A stretch of 50,381 nt of DNA from Rhodothermaceae bacterium Tc-Br11_B2g6_7 (lineage in GTDB: Bacteria > Bacteroidota > Rhodothermia > Rhodothermales > Salinibacteraceae), in the NCBI GenBank assembly GCA_001564055.1, contig LKNB01000016.1, positions 1-50,381 of the forward strand, written 5' to 3'. A program made the translations under genes and the position numbers. Positions 25,502-33,459 of this stretch are shown in pieces. Position 1 is the first letter of the stretch. Each line of letters opens with the position of its first letter. The notes beneath the pieces were generated by a model, which was not told the origin of the DNA, did not search any database, and saw only the letters and a program-made list of their open reading frames with translations.

Positions 25502-26938
25502 ATGTCTTCCCCTTCACTGCAGCACACCGATACGGCTGTTTCGGCGTCCGAAAGCGACCGAGACCGCGTCGTTGTCATCGGCGCAGGGTTCGCCGGGCTG
25601 GAGGTCGTCAAGGGCCTGGCGGACGCCCCCGTTGACATCACCCTCATCGATCGCAATAACTACCACAAGTTTCAGCCGCTACTGTATGAGGTCGCGATGG
25701 CCGGGCTGGAGGCGGATGACATCGCCCACAACGTGCGGGACATCTTTCGGAAGCAGCCGAATGCGCGCTTTCGGATGGGCACCGTCGCGACAGTGGACCG
25801 AGAGGCGCAGCACGTGCAGATGGCCGACGGGGCGACCGTACCGTATGACTACCTGGTGGTCTGCGCCGGAGCAGTGACGCATTACTTTGGCGTGCCGGGT
25901 GCGGAAGAGCACGCCTTTCCGCTGAAGAACATCCCGGACGCCATCAAGCTGCGCAACCACGCCCTTCGGCAGTTTGAGCGGTTCGACCAGGACCCGGCGG
26001 AAGCGGGGGAAGGGGCGCTCACGTTTGTGCTGGTCGGTGGCGGCCCCACGGGCGTGGAGATGGCCGGGGCGCTGGTGGAGCTCTTTAGTACGCTGGAAGG
26101 CGATTTCGCGCACCTCAATGTGCAGGAGCATGCCCGCGTGGTCCTTATTGAGATGCAAGACCATCTGCTCCCCCCGTACGAGCCTTCCCTTCAGCAGTAC
26201 ACCCGCGAGACGTTGGAGCAGCGGGGTGTGGAAGTACGGACGGGCGCGGTGGTAGAGCATGCGGAGGCCACGGGCGTGCAGCTGGCCTGTGGCGACTGGG
26301 TGCCCACGCAGACGCTCATCTGGGCGGCGGGTGTCCGTGCGCACCCCCTCGCTGATACACTGAACACAGCGCAGAAAGGAGACGGCTCGGTGGTGGTAGA
26401 GCGCACGCTGGCGCTGCCGGACGATGACCGGGTGTACGTGGTAGGCGACATGGCCGCGGCCGAAGACGCCGAAGGCACGCCGTATCCCGGGGTGGCGCAG
26501 GTGGCCATGCAGCAGGGCCGGCATGCGGCACGGCAGATCCTGGCGCTGCGGGCCGGAAAGGAGCGAGCGGACTTCACCTACCGCAACCTCGGGCAGATGG
26601 CCACCATCGGCCGCAATGCCGCCGTGGGCGAACTGCCCGGAGGCATCAAGCTGAAAGGCTTTACCGCCTGGGTGCTGTGGGTCTTTATCCACATCGCCAA
26701 GATCGTCGGCTTTCGCAACCGCGCCAGCGCGTTTGTGAACTGGATGTACAACTACTTTACGTACCAGCGCAGCGCCCGCCTCATCCTGGACACGCCCTCC
26801 GCCCCTACACCGCGTGCGGACGCACTGGTAAACGGCTCCGCCGACGCTACGCCGCAAGACGACGCTACGTCCCAGGACGACGCACAAGACCCCACGGAGG
26901 CATCTCCCGAGCCGGCCCACACCGCTCAGGCTGCCTGA
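25502..26938 (+). CDS. ndh: Type II NADH dehydrogenase (NDH-2)
   Basis: About 478 residues from the ATG at 25502 (MSSPSLQ); upstream in-frame codons look non-coding. A single-subunit FAD enzyme that passes electrons from NADH to quinone at the inner face of the membrane without pumping protons. The FAD-binding VVVIGAGFAGLE motif is at about residue 22, the substrate-site NNYHKFQPLLYEVA at about 55, the NADH-binding GGGPTGVEMAGAL at about 180, and VYVVGDMAA (second FAD contact) at about 315. The C-terminal segment WVLWVFIHIAKIVGF...WMYNYFTYQR matches the amphipathic membrane anchor of this family. A 40-residue acidic, Ala/Asp-rich tail follows, unusual for the family and perhaps a halophile trait. 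It lies 170 bases after ddl. Confidence 0.94.
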   Translation: MSSPSLQHTDTAVSASESDRDRVVVIGAGFAGLEVVKGLADAPVDITLIDRNNYHKFQPLLYEVAMAGLEADDIAHNVRDIFRKQPNARFRMGTVATVDREAQHVQMADGATVPYDYLVVCAGAVTHYFGVPGAEEHAFPLKNIPDAIKLRNHALRQFERFDQDPAEAGEGALTFVLVGGGPTGVEMAGALVELFSTLEGDFAHLNVQEHARVVLIEMQDHLLPPYEPSLQQYTRETLEQRGVEVRTGAVVEHAEATGVQLACGDWVPTQTLIWAAGVRAHPLADTLNTAQKGDGSVVVERTLALPDDDRVYVVGDMAAAEDAEGTPYPGVAQVAMQQGRHAARQILALRAGKERADFTYRNLGQMATIGRNAAVGELPGGIKLKGFTAWVLWVFIHIAKIVGFRNRASAFVNWMYNYFTYQRSARLILDTPSAPTPRADALVNGSADATPQDDATSQDDAQDPTEASPEPAHTAQAA

Positions 26939-27029
26939 GGGTAGCGGCAGGGCCACGGGCTGAACCTTCACGCGGAGGCAGTCGTTTGGTACCGGCTATT
27001 TATTGCCTCCCTGCCCTAACCGCTACGGC

Positions 27030-28130
27030 ATGCCTGATTCTGTTCGCCGGATGCTGCTCGACAGCACGTCCGTTGTTATCTGTACTCACATCCGTCCGGA
27101 TGGTGATGCCATCGGCTCGCAACTCGCCCTGGCGCATTTTCTGGAAGCCCAGGGCATTACCGTGCACTGCATCAACACAGATGCAGCGGCGCCCAACCTC
27201 ACCTGGATGCCCGGGGCTGGCGCGCTCCAGACGTTTGACGGGTCGCTGGCGCAGCGTCAGCTTATCGACGCAGCCGACGTGATCGCGATCGTGGACACCA
27301 ACAAGCTGAGCCGCATCGGGGAGGTGCACACCGCGGTGGAGGCGAGCCAGGCCCAGCGCGTGCTCATCGACCACCACCTGGAGCCCGAGCCCGGCTTCGA
27401 CGCCACCTTCTCCCGCGACACCGCCTCGTCCACCGGCGAGCTCATCTACGAGTTCATCGCTGGGCACGACGCCTCGGTGATCGATGAGGCTATCGCCACG
27501 AACCTGTACGTGGCCATCATGACGGACACCGGCTCCTTCCGCTACAGCAGCGTCACGCCGCGTGTTCACGACATCATCGCTGACTTGCTCCGGCGGGGCG
27601 ACCTCTCGCCCGAACCGATCCACTCGGCTATCTATGACACGCGCACGTTTGCCGGGCTGCGGCTGCTCTCGCGCTCGCTCGACACCCTCCGCGTGCGCTA
27701 CGATGGCTTTGTGAGCTATATGCTCATCACCCGGCAGATGCTGGATGCCGCCGAGGCCAGCACCGACGACGCCGAGGGGTTTGTCAACTACCCGCTGTCG
27801 ATGCGTGGCGTTCAGGCAGCGCTGCTCTTTACCGAGACCGCCAAGGGCGTCAAGATCAGCTTCCGCTCCAAAGGCGATGTGGCGGTCAACGGCTGGGCGA
27901 AGGCCTTTGGCGGCGGCGGGCATCGCAATGCGTCCGGGGTGTTTATCGAGGGCGGGCTGGACGACGTGGTCGATGCCGTGCTTTCCGCAGCGCCCACCCA
28001 TCTCGACCTTCCTGCCGGGGCCACCGCGGAGGCCACCGCGCCGGATGAGGCGCCGGACCCCGACCTCACCGCCGATGATGAAGCCTACCTCTCTACGCTC
28101 CTCAATCTTCAGTCCGACTCCCCCCAATGA
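27030..28130 (+). CDS. nrnA: DHH-family bifunctional oligoribonuclease / pAp phosphatase
   Basis: About 366 residues from the ATG at 27030 (MPDSVRRML), which fits the family N-terminus better than the frame's first codon nine codons upstream. Degrades short RNA oligomers and 3'-phosphoadenosine 5'-phosphate with Mn2+ in the cytoplasm. DHH-domain motifs: THIRPDGDAIGSQLAL, IVDTN, VLIDHHLEP and MTDTGSFRYS. The C-terminal DHHA1 domain shows AFGGGGHRNASG. All metal-binding Asp/His positions are present. Its TGA stop overlaps the ATG of pepA (ATGA), so the two are probably translationally coupled. An acidic Ala/Asp-rich tail of about 30 residues extends past the DHHA1 domain. It heads a compact run of six genes to about 33.2 kb. 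Confidence 0.92.
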   Translation: MPDSVRRMLLDSTSVVICTHIRPDGDAIGSQLALAHFLEAQGITVHCINTDAAAPNLTWMPGAGALQTFDGSLAQRQLIDAADVIAIVDTNKLSRIGEVHTAVEASQAQRVLIDHHLEPEPGFDATFSRDTASSTGELIYEFIAGHDASVIDEAIATNLYVAIMTDTGSFRYSSVTPRVHDIIADLLRRGDLSPEPIHSAIYDTRTFAGLRLLSRSLDTLRVRYDGFVSYMLITRQMLDAAEASTDDAEGFVNYPLSMRGVQAALLFTETAKGVKISFRSKGDVAVNGWAKAFGGGGHRNASGVFIEGGLDDVVDAVLSAAPTHLDLPAGATAEATAPDEAPDPDLTADDEAYLSTLLNLQSDSPQ

Positions 28131-29629
28131 AAGTATCCGTCACGACCCTTCCGCTGCGCGAGCTTGACGTGGACCTGCTCATCGTTCCGGTGGCGGAGGA
28201 TGCCCCGGAGGAGCACACGGCTTACCTGATCAAGGCCTTGGGCGCGGAGGTGGAGCGTGCGCTCGCGGATGTGGGCGGCAAAAAAGACGATGACGCGCTG
28301 GTGTACCCGGCTGAAGGGCGCGCCAAGCGGGTGCTGCTGGTGGGCCTGGGCAAAACCGAGGAAGCCGACGCCGAGCGCGTCCGCCGCGCCGCTGCGACGG
28401 GGGCTTCGGTGGCGCAAAAGCGGGAAACCAACACCGTGGGCTTTGTGGTGCCGGACCTGCCGCTGGAGGGCGAGGCAACCGGGCAGGCACTGGTGGAAGG
28501 CTTCAGCCTGGGCAGCTATCGCTTTCGGCAGTACAAGACCGATGCACACGGCGCGTTCGATGGACCGCAGCGCCTGGTGCTCCATGCTGATGCCAAGGAA
28601 CGCGGCGCCCGGCGCGGCGCAGAGCGAGGGCGCGTGGTGGCCGAAGGGGTGAACGCGGCGCGCGACCTCGTCAACCTTTCGCCAGATGACAAGACCCCGA
28701 CGCTCTTCGCCAAAGCGGTGGAGAAGTCGGGCAAGCGCTGTGGCTATGAGGTCTCAGTCTGGAATAAGACCCTGATCGAGGAAGAAAAAATGGGCGGCCT
28801 GCTGGCCGTGAACCGGGGCAGCCAGGACCCGCCCGTGTTTATCGAGATGACCTGGAAGCCGGAGCACGCGGTGAATGAGAAACCCATCGTGCTGGTGGGG
28901 AAGGGCGTGATGTTTGACACGGGCGGCCTCTCGCTCAAGCCCACCAAGAACTCGATGGACTTCATGAAGGCCGACATGGCCGGCGCAGCGGCTGTGGTGG
29001 GAGCGTTTGAGGTCATTGCCAAGCTGAACCTGCAACTGCACGTGGTGGGCCTCATCCCGGCCACCGACAACCGCCCGGGCGAGAACGCCTACGTCCCGGG
29101 CGATGTGCTCCGCATGCACTCGGGCGCCACTGTGGAGGTGCTGAACACAGATGCCGAGGGCCGCCTCATCCTGGCTGACGCGCTCTCGTACGCCAAAACG
29201 TACCGCCCGGAGCTGGTGCTGGACCTGGCCACGCTGACGGGGGCGCAGGTGGTGGCGCTGGGCTCCAACGTCGCGGCGCTCATGACCAACAACCGCGATG
29301 CCCCCGAAGCCCGCCTGCAGGCCCTGCGCGACGCCGGGCAGCGCAGTGGCGACCGGGTGCACCCGCTGCCGCTGGACGACGACTATAAGGAGCAGCTTGA
29401 GAGCGACGTGGCCGACCTTAAAAACGTGGGCGGCAAGGAGGCGGGCTGCATCACGGCAGGCAAGTTTTTGGAGCACTTTGTGTCCTATCCCTGGGCCCAT
29501 CTCGACATCGCCGGGCCCGCCTTCCTCCAATCGGCGAAGCCCTACCGCCCCAAAGGTGGGACCGGCTTCGGCGTGCGGCTGCTCGTGGAGTTTTTGCGGG
29601 AGCGGGCCGACCCCCGCAAGCGGTCATAA
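28127..29629 (+). CDS. pepA: Leucyl aminopeptidase, M17 family
   Basis: 500 residues, full length for the hexameric M17 zinc aminopeptidase that removes N-terminal residues from peptides in the cytoplasm. The N-terminal Macro-like domain is degenerate as usual. The C-terminal catalytic domain begins around residue 170. Signatures: VLVGKGVMFDTGGLSLKP, with the catalytic Lys and metal Asp; FMKADMAGAA; and NTDAEGRLILADAL, with the catalytic Arg and metal-binding Asp/Glu. No key residue is missing. It starts inside the stop of nrnA (4-base overlap) and is followed after 42 bases by pdxA. With PepT and a secreted M28 peptidase elsewhere in the window it suggests active peptide turnover. Confidence 0.96.
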   Translation: MKVSVTTLPLRELDVDLLIVPVAEDAPEEHTAYLIKALGAEVERALADVGGKKDDDALVYPAEGRAKRVLLVGLGKTEEADAERVRRAAATGASVAQKRETNTVGFVVPDLPLEGEATGQALVEGFSLGSYRFRQYKTDAHGAFDGPQRLVLHADAKERGARRGAERGRVVAEGVNAARDLVNLSPDDKTPTLFAKAVEKSGKRCGYEVSVWNKTLIEEEKMGGLLAVNRGSQDPPVFIEMTWKPEHAVNEKPIVLVGKGVMFDTGGLSLKPTKNSMDFMKADMAGAAAVVGAFEVIAKLNLQLHVVGLIPATDNRPGENAYVPGDVLRMHSGATVEVLNTDAEGRLILADALSYAKTYRPELVLDLATLTGAQVVALGSNVAALMTNNRDAPEARLQALRDAGQRSGDRVHPLPLDDDYKEQLESDVADLKNVGGKEAGCITAGKFLEHFVSYPWAHLDIAGPAFLQSAKPYRPKGGTGFGVRLLVEFLRERADPRKRS

Positions 29630-29671
29630 CCAACCCGTATCGTTTTCTGTCCACCTGCCCTTTGTCATCTG

Positions 29672-30751
29672 ATGGCTTCCGAACGCACGCCCACGGCTCC
29701 GCTTGACGTGTCAACGGCGCCGCGCCAGCGGTATCTGCCGCGGGTGGGGATCTCGCTGGGCGACCCCAACGGCATCGGTCCGGAGGTGGTGCTGAAGGCC
29801 CTGGCCGATACCCGCCTCTACCGCTTCGTACGGCCCTTCGCCATAGGGTCCGCCCATGTGCTGCATCACCACGCACGCCACCTCGGGTTCTCCAGCGTCA
29901 AAATCCGAACGGTCGATACCCCGCCGGAGACCTGCTCCGAGGATGTGCTCTATGTGCTGGACCCCGACCCCGAGGCCACGCCCCGGGTGCAGTTTGGAAA
30001 GGCAACCAAAACCGGGGGTAAGGTGGCGATGCAGGCGGTAGAGCGCGCGACGGACCTGTGCCTTGAGGGGGCGATCGACGCGATGCTAACGGCCCCCATC
30101 TCCAAAGAGGCCATCTCGAAGGCGGGCTACGACTACCCCGGCCACACCGAGTTTATCTCGGAGCGCGTGGGCGCGGATGACCATCACACCATGATGCTCG
30201 TCTCCGATGAGCTGCGCGTCGGCCTGGTGACGGGCCACATGCCAGTGTGGGACATCCCCAAGCACGTGACGTGCGATCGCATCCTGCAGAAGATTTCCAT
30301 TATCGATGCGGCGCTGCGGGAGGACTTTGGGATTCAGCGGCCGAAGATTGCGCTGCTGGGCCTCAACCCGCACGCAGGCGATGGCGGCGTGCTGGGACGG
30401 GAAGAGATTGAGTCGATCGTGCCGGCCATCAAGAAAGCGCGCGCAGGCGGCTACCTCGTCTACGGGCCGTTTCCGGCCGACAGCTTCTTTGGGATCGGGG
30501 GGTATCGGCTGCACGATGCCGTGCTGGCCATGTACCACGATCAGGGCCTGGTGCCGTTCAAGACGCTGGCGTTTGAGAGTGGCATCAACTACACGGCCGG
30601 GCTCCCCATCGTGCGCATGTCGCCCGACCACGGCACGGCGTACAACATCGCTGGGGGAGGGCAGGCGTCGCCGGGCAGCCTCCGGGCAGCGCTCTACCTC
30701 GCCATTGACGTGGTGCATCAGCGCCGCAAGCGCGCCTCCACCCCGGCCTAA
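29672..30751 (+). CDS. pdxA: 4-hydroxythreonine-4-phosphate dehydrogenase
   Basis: 359 residues, typical of PdxA. NAD-dependent oxidation of 4-phosphohydroxy-L-threonine in the DXP-dependent route to pyridoxal phosphate. Motifs: GISLGDPNGIGPEV at about residue 26, ISKEAISKAGYDYPGHTEF with the first metal His, LNPHAGDGGVLGREE, MYHDQGLVPFKTLAF with the second, and RMSPDHGTAYNIAG with the third. The N-terminus has about 20 non-conserved residues; an internal start is possible, but no better candidate is evident. It sits 42 bases after pepA and 14 bases before the methyltransferase. No other pyridoxine gene is in the window. Confidence 0.95.
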   Translation: MASERTPTAPLDVSTAPRQRYLPRVGISLGDPNGIGPEVVLKALADTRLYRFVRPFAIGSAHVLHHHARHLGFSSVKIRTVDTPPETCSEDVLYVLDPDPEATPRVQFGKATKTGGKVAMQAVERATDLCLEGAIDAMLTAPISKEAISKAGYDYPGHTEFISERVGADDHHTMMLVSDELRVGLVTGHMPVWDIPKHVTCDRILQKISIIDAALREDFGIQRPKIALLGLNPHAGDGGVLGREEIESIVPAIKKARAGGYLVYGPFPADSFFGIGGYRLHDAVLAMYHDQGLVPFKTLAFESGINYTAGLPIVRMSPDHGTAYNIAGGGQASPGSLRAALYLAIDVVHQRRKRASTPA

Positions 30752-30765
30752 CCGTTTTTACTGCC

Positions 30766-31536
30766 ATGGCTTCACCCCCTTCATCCACTGCTGAATCTGC
30801 GCCGTATAGCGTGCTGGCGGTGGGGTATGATCTGGTGATGGCCCACGTGGACTACCCCGGCTGGGCCGACCACGTGGAGCGCCTCTTCGCGGCCCACGAC
30901 GTGACGCCGGCGCGCATCCTGGAGTTGGGCTGTGGGACCGGCTCGCTGGCGCTGGAGCTGCAGCCGCGGGGGCCCTATGCCTACCGCGCCACCGATCGCG
31001 CCCCCGTCATGATTGCCGTTGCCCGCCGCAAGGCGCGGGCAGCTGATGCGGCGGTTACGTTTGCGGAGGCCGACTTCACCAACCTCCGCGTATCCTCGCC
31101 GGTCGATGCGGTGCTGCTGCTGTACGACGGCCTCAACTATGTGACCGATCCTGCCCAATTAGCGGCGCTATTTCACGGGGTGGCGAGGGCGCTGCGCCCC
31201 GGCGGCGTGTTTATCGTAGATCAGAGCACGCCCGCCAACTCGGAGAACAACGCCGCGCACTTTGATGATGCGGGTAGCGAAGACGGCTTTACCTACGAGC
31301 GCCGCAGCACCTACGACGCGGCCGAGCGGCTGCACACGACGACGTTTACGCTATCCGTCGATGGCCGCACCTTTACCGAAACTCACGTACAGCGCGCCTA
31401 TACGCGGGCTGAGATCCTGGAGCAACTGGCCGCGACGCCGCTACAGGTGGAAGGTGCCTACGATGCCTTCTCGCTGAATCCGGCCACCGACGCCTCCGAG
31501 CGTATTCACTGGGTGCTGCGTGCACCGGGCGGGTAG
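30766..31536 (+). CDS. Class I SAM-dependent methyltransferase, substrate unknown
   Basis: 256 residues. The Rossmann-type SAM motif ILELGCGTGSLALEL sits at about residue 47, followed by an acidic strand-2 end (ATDRAPVMI), motif FAEADFTNL and a DAVLLLYDGLNY segment with the DGLNY loop often seen in small-molecule methyltransferases. The C-terminal half has an antiparallel beta region (TTFTLSVDGRTFTETHVQR) typical of the methyltransferase_11/25 subgroup that includes glycine/sarcosine-type and other small-molecule enzymes. Substrate cannot be assigned. Tight spacing (14 bases after pdxA, 36 before ftsE) puts it in the same transcript, but there is no obvious functional link. Confidence 0.85.
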   Translation: MASPPSSTAESAPYSVLAVGYDLVMAHVDYPGWADHVERLFAAHDVTPARILELGCGTGSLALELQPRGPYAYRATDRAPVMIAVARRKARAADAAVTFAEADFTNLRVSSPVDAVLLLYDGLNYVTDPAQLAALFHGVARALRPGGVFIVDQSTPANSENNAAHFDDAGSEDGFTYERRSTYDAAERLHTTTFTLSVDGRTFTETHVQRAYTRAEILEQLAATPLQVEGAYDAFSLNPATDASERIHWVLRAPGG

Positions 31537-31572
31537 CCCCCGCCGTTTCCCTTTCGACCGTTTCCGTTTGCC

Positions 31573-32256
31573 ATGATCGATATTCGCAACGCCAGCCTGT
31601 CGTACGAGCTTCCCGATGGCAGCCGTCGGTCGGTGCTGGAGAGCGTCTCGCTGGAGATCCAGCAGGGCGAACTCGTGTACCTGATCGGGCCCACGGGCAG
31701 CGGCAAGAGTTCGCTGCTGCGCATGCTCTACATGGACCTGACGCCGGAAGAGGGCCGGGTGCGCGTGGGGGACTATCGTAGCGACACCATCACCAAAAAA
31801 GAGATCCCGTACCTGCGCCGGTCGCTGGGGGTGGTGTTTCAGGACTTTCAGCTGCTGCCGGATCGGAGCGTGTACGAGAATGTGGCCTTCACGCTGTACG
31901 TGACGGGCAAGTCGGGCGCGGCTGTGAAGAGCCGCGTGTTGCAGCTCCTGGCGCGGGTAGGGCTGAGCCACAAGCACCGGCAGTTTCCGCATGAGCTCTC
32001 GGGCGGCGAGCAGCAGCGCGTGGTGATCGCGCGGGCCATCGCGAATGAGCCGTGGATCCTCCTGGCCGATGAGCCGACGGGTAACCTGGACCCCCGCGTG
32101 GCCGACGAAATCCACAGCGTGCTGCTGGGCCTCCATCGGCAGGGCATGACCGTACTGATGGCCACGCACGACTACCGCATCGTCAAAAACCACCCTTCGC
32201 GCACGCTGGCCCTGATGGGTGGGCAAGTCGTCGAGGTAGACCCGAAGACGCTGTAG
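31573..32256 (+). CDS. ftsE: FtsE-like ABC transporter ATP-binding protein
   Basis: 227 residues, all cytoplasmic nucleotide-binding domain. Walker [17 protein letters not shown]-loop [18 protein letters not shown], signature [15 protein letters not shown], Walker [13 protein letters not shown] and the switch His in MATHDYRI are all present. The [11 protein letters not shown] and YLRRSLG wording matches Bacteroidota FtsE, the ATPase that with FtsX controls peptidoglycan hydrolases at the septum. The downstream gene is a multi-pass membrane protein without FtsX-like architecture, so the usual ftsEX pair is not present here. If ftsX exists it is elsewhere; alternatively this ATPase serves a LolD/MacB-like exporter. 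Confidence 0.88.
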   Translation: MIDIRNASLSYELPDGSRRSVLESVSLEIQQGELVYLIGPTGSGKSSLLRMLYMDLTPEEGRVRVGDYRSDTITKKEIPYLRRSLGVVFQDFQLLPDRSVYENVAFTLYVTGKSGAAVKSRVLQLLARVGLSHKHRQFPHELSGGEQQRVVIARAIANEPWILLADEPTGNLDPRVADEIHSVLLGLHRQGMTVLMATHDYRIVKNHPSRTLALMGGQVVEVDPKTL

Positions 32257-32310
32257 CCGTACCCCCCGCTCGAACCGTTTCCCCGACACCACAGCACCCG
32301 AGGCCTTCCC

Positions 32311-33222
32311 GTGCCGCTCTCCAGGCCCATCAACACGCTTTACGACCGCCTGGAAACGCGGTGGGAGTGGGGTACCCGGCAGGGGTTTGCCGGGGGGCTT
32401 CTCATTGGCATCTTTGCCATAATGCTGGTGGTGATTGAGGCCAACCGGCTGGGCCTTTTCCCCGAGCCGCTCGCAACGCAGATCCCGACCAACCACTTTT
32501 ACGCGATCAGCGCGGCCTTCACCGCCTTCCTCATTTTTGAAGTGATTGGCCTGGCCTTCGGGATGGTGGATTCCGTGGCGAACGCGGCCGGCAAGCAGTT
32601 GGAGATCTTTTCCCTGGTGCTGCTCCGGCAATCGTTCATCGAGCTGCAGGGGCTGGACGAGCCCATCTCGTGGACGACGATCGAAGGGCCGGTCGCGTTT
32701 ATCCTTTCGGATGCCAGCGGCGCGCTCGTCATCTTTGGGATTGTGGGGCTCTTTTATGCGATGCAGCGGCACGCGCCCATTACGCAGTCGAAAGCAGAGC
32801 AGCAGTCCTTCCTCACGGCCAAGAAAGCCGTAGCCCTGCTATTGCAGGCCACGATCGCCCTCATCGGGGCGGTGGCGCTGTGGCGCTTTGTGACCGACGG
32901 CACGCTGATCCCGTTTTTCGACGTCGTGTTTACCGTGTTCATCTTCACCGACGTCCTGATCGTGTTTGTGTCGCTGCAATACAACCTGAACTATGGCGTC
33001 GTCTTCCGTAACTCCGGGTTTGCCGTCTCTACCGTCCTGATCCGGCTCGCGCTCGCCGGCCCTCCATTTTTCAACGCCCTGCTGGGCATCGCCGCTGCAC
33101 TGTTTGCGGTAGGGGTGACCTGGGTGTACAACCGCTATGCCGACGAGCTAAACCATCCGTCGGAGGTGCCGGAGCGCCATGTGCCTGCAGCGGCTGAGCA
33201 GGGACCGGACCAGCGCTCCTGA
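32311..33222 (+). CDS. Multi-pass membrane protein of unknown function
   Basis: 303 residues from a GTG start at 32311; no ATG lies before the first membrane segment. Six to seven hydrophobic helices are visible, near residues 28-50, 68-92, 128-150, 168-190, 200-224 and 235-275 (probably two). A soluble-looking loop follows helix 2 (KQLEIFSLVLLRQSFIELQG), and a short polar C-terminal tail ends the protein. It does not show the four-helix, large-periplasmic-domain layout of FtsX. I do not recognise the family. Position 54 bases after ftsE suggests cotranscription, and it could be the partner of that ATPase, but this is inference only. It ends the plus-strand run; the next gene has its own promoter. 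Confidence 0.75.
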   Translation: MPLSRPINTLYDRLETRWEWGTRQGFAGGLLIGIFAIMLVVIEANRLGLFPEPLATQIPTNHFYAISAAFTAFLIFEVIGLAFGMVDSVANAAGKQLEIFSLVLLRQSFIELQGLDEPISWTTIEGPVAFILSDASGALVIFGIVGLFYAMQRHAPITQSKAEQQSFLTAKKAVALLLQATIALIGAVALWRFVTDGTLIPFFDVVFTVFIFTDVLIVFVSLQYNLNYGVVFRNSGFAVSTVLIRLALAGPPFFNALLGIAAALFAVGVTWVYNRYADELNHPSEVPERHVPAAAEQGPDQRS

Positions 33223-33296
33223 CGGCACGGGGTGGGGGGAACCGGGCGATGGTGGGGTGGCAAATGTGCTGGAATCAACTCGATTTCACTTCCTGG

Positions 33297-33328
33297 TTGC
33301 GACCCTGACCCGTGCGCGTTATATTTTG
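33297..33328 (+). promoter_or_regulatory. Promoter for the Ala/Gly symporter operon
   Basis: TTGCGA (33297-33302), a 17-base spacer and TATATT (33320-33325) followed by TTG. This reads both as a sigma70-like pair with ideal spacing and as the Bacteroidota pattern TTG/TAnnTTTG with one position off. It lies about 130 bases before the ATG at 33460, leaving a GC-rich, pyrimidine-rich leader. Confidence 0.65.
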
Positions 33329-33459
33329 CCCGGTTCACGTCCGGGTGCCTCCCGGTGCCTTGTGTCCCTGGCCTTTTGCCCATCACCCCCACCGTCGTCT
33401 GGTATCGCGTGCCGCTCGCATGCGCTGCTGTTTCCTTATCCTAACGCCGTTCGCCATCC

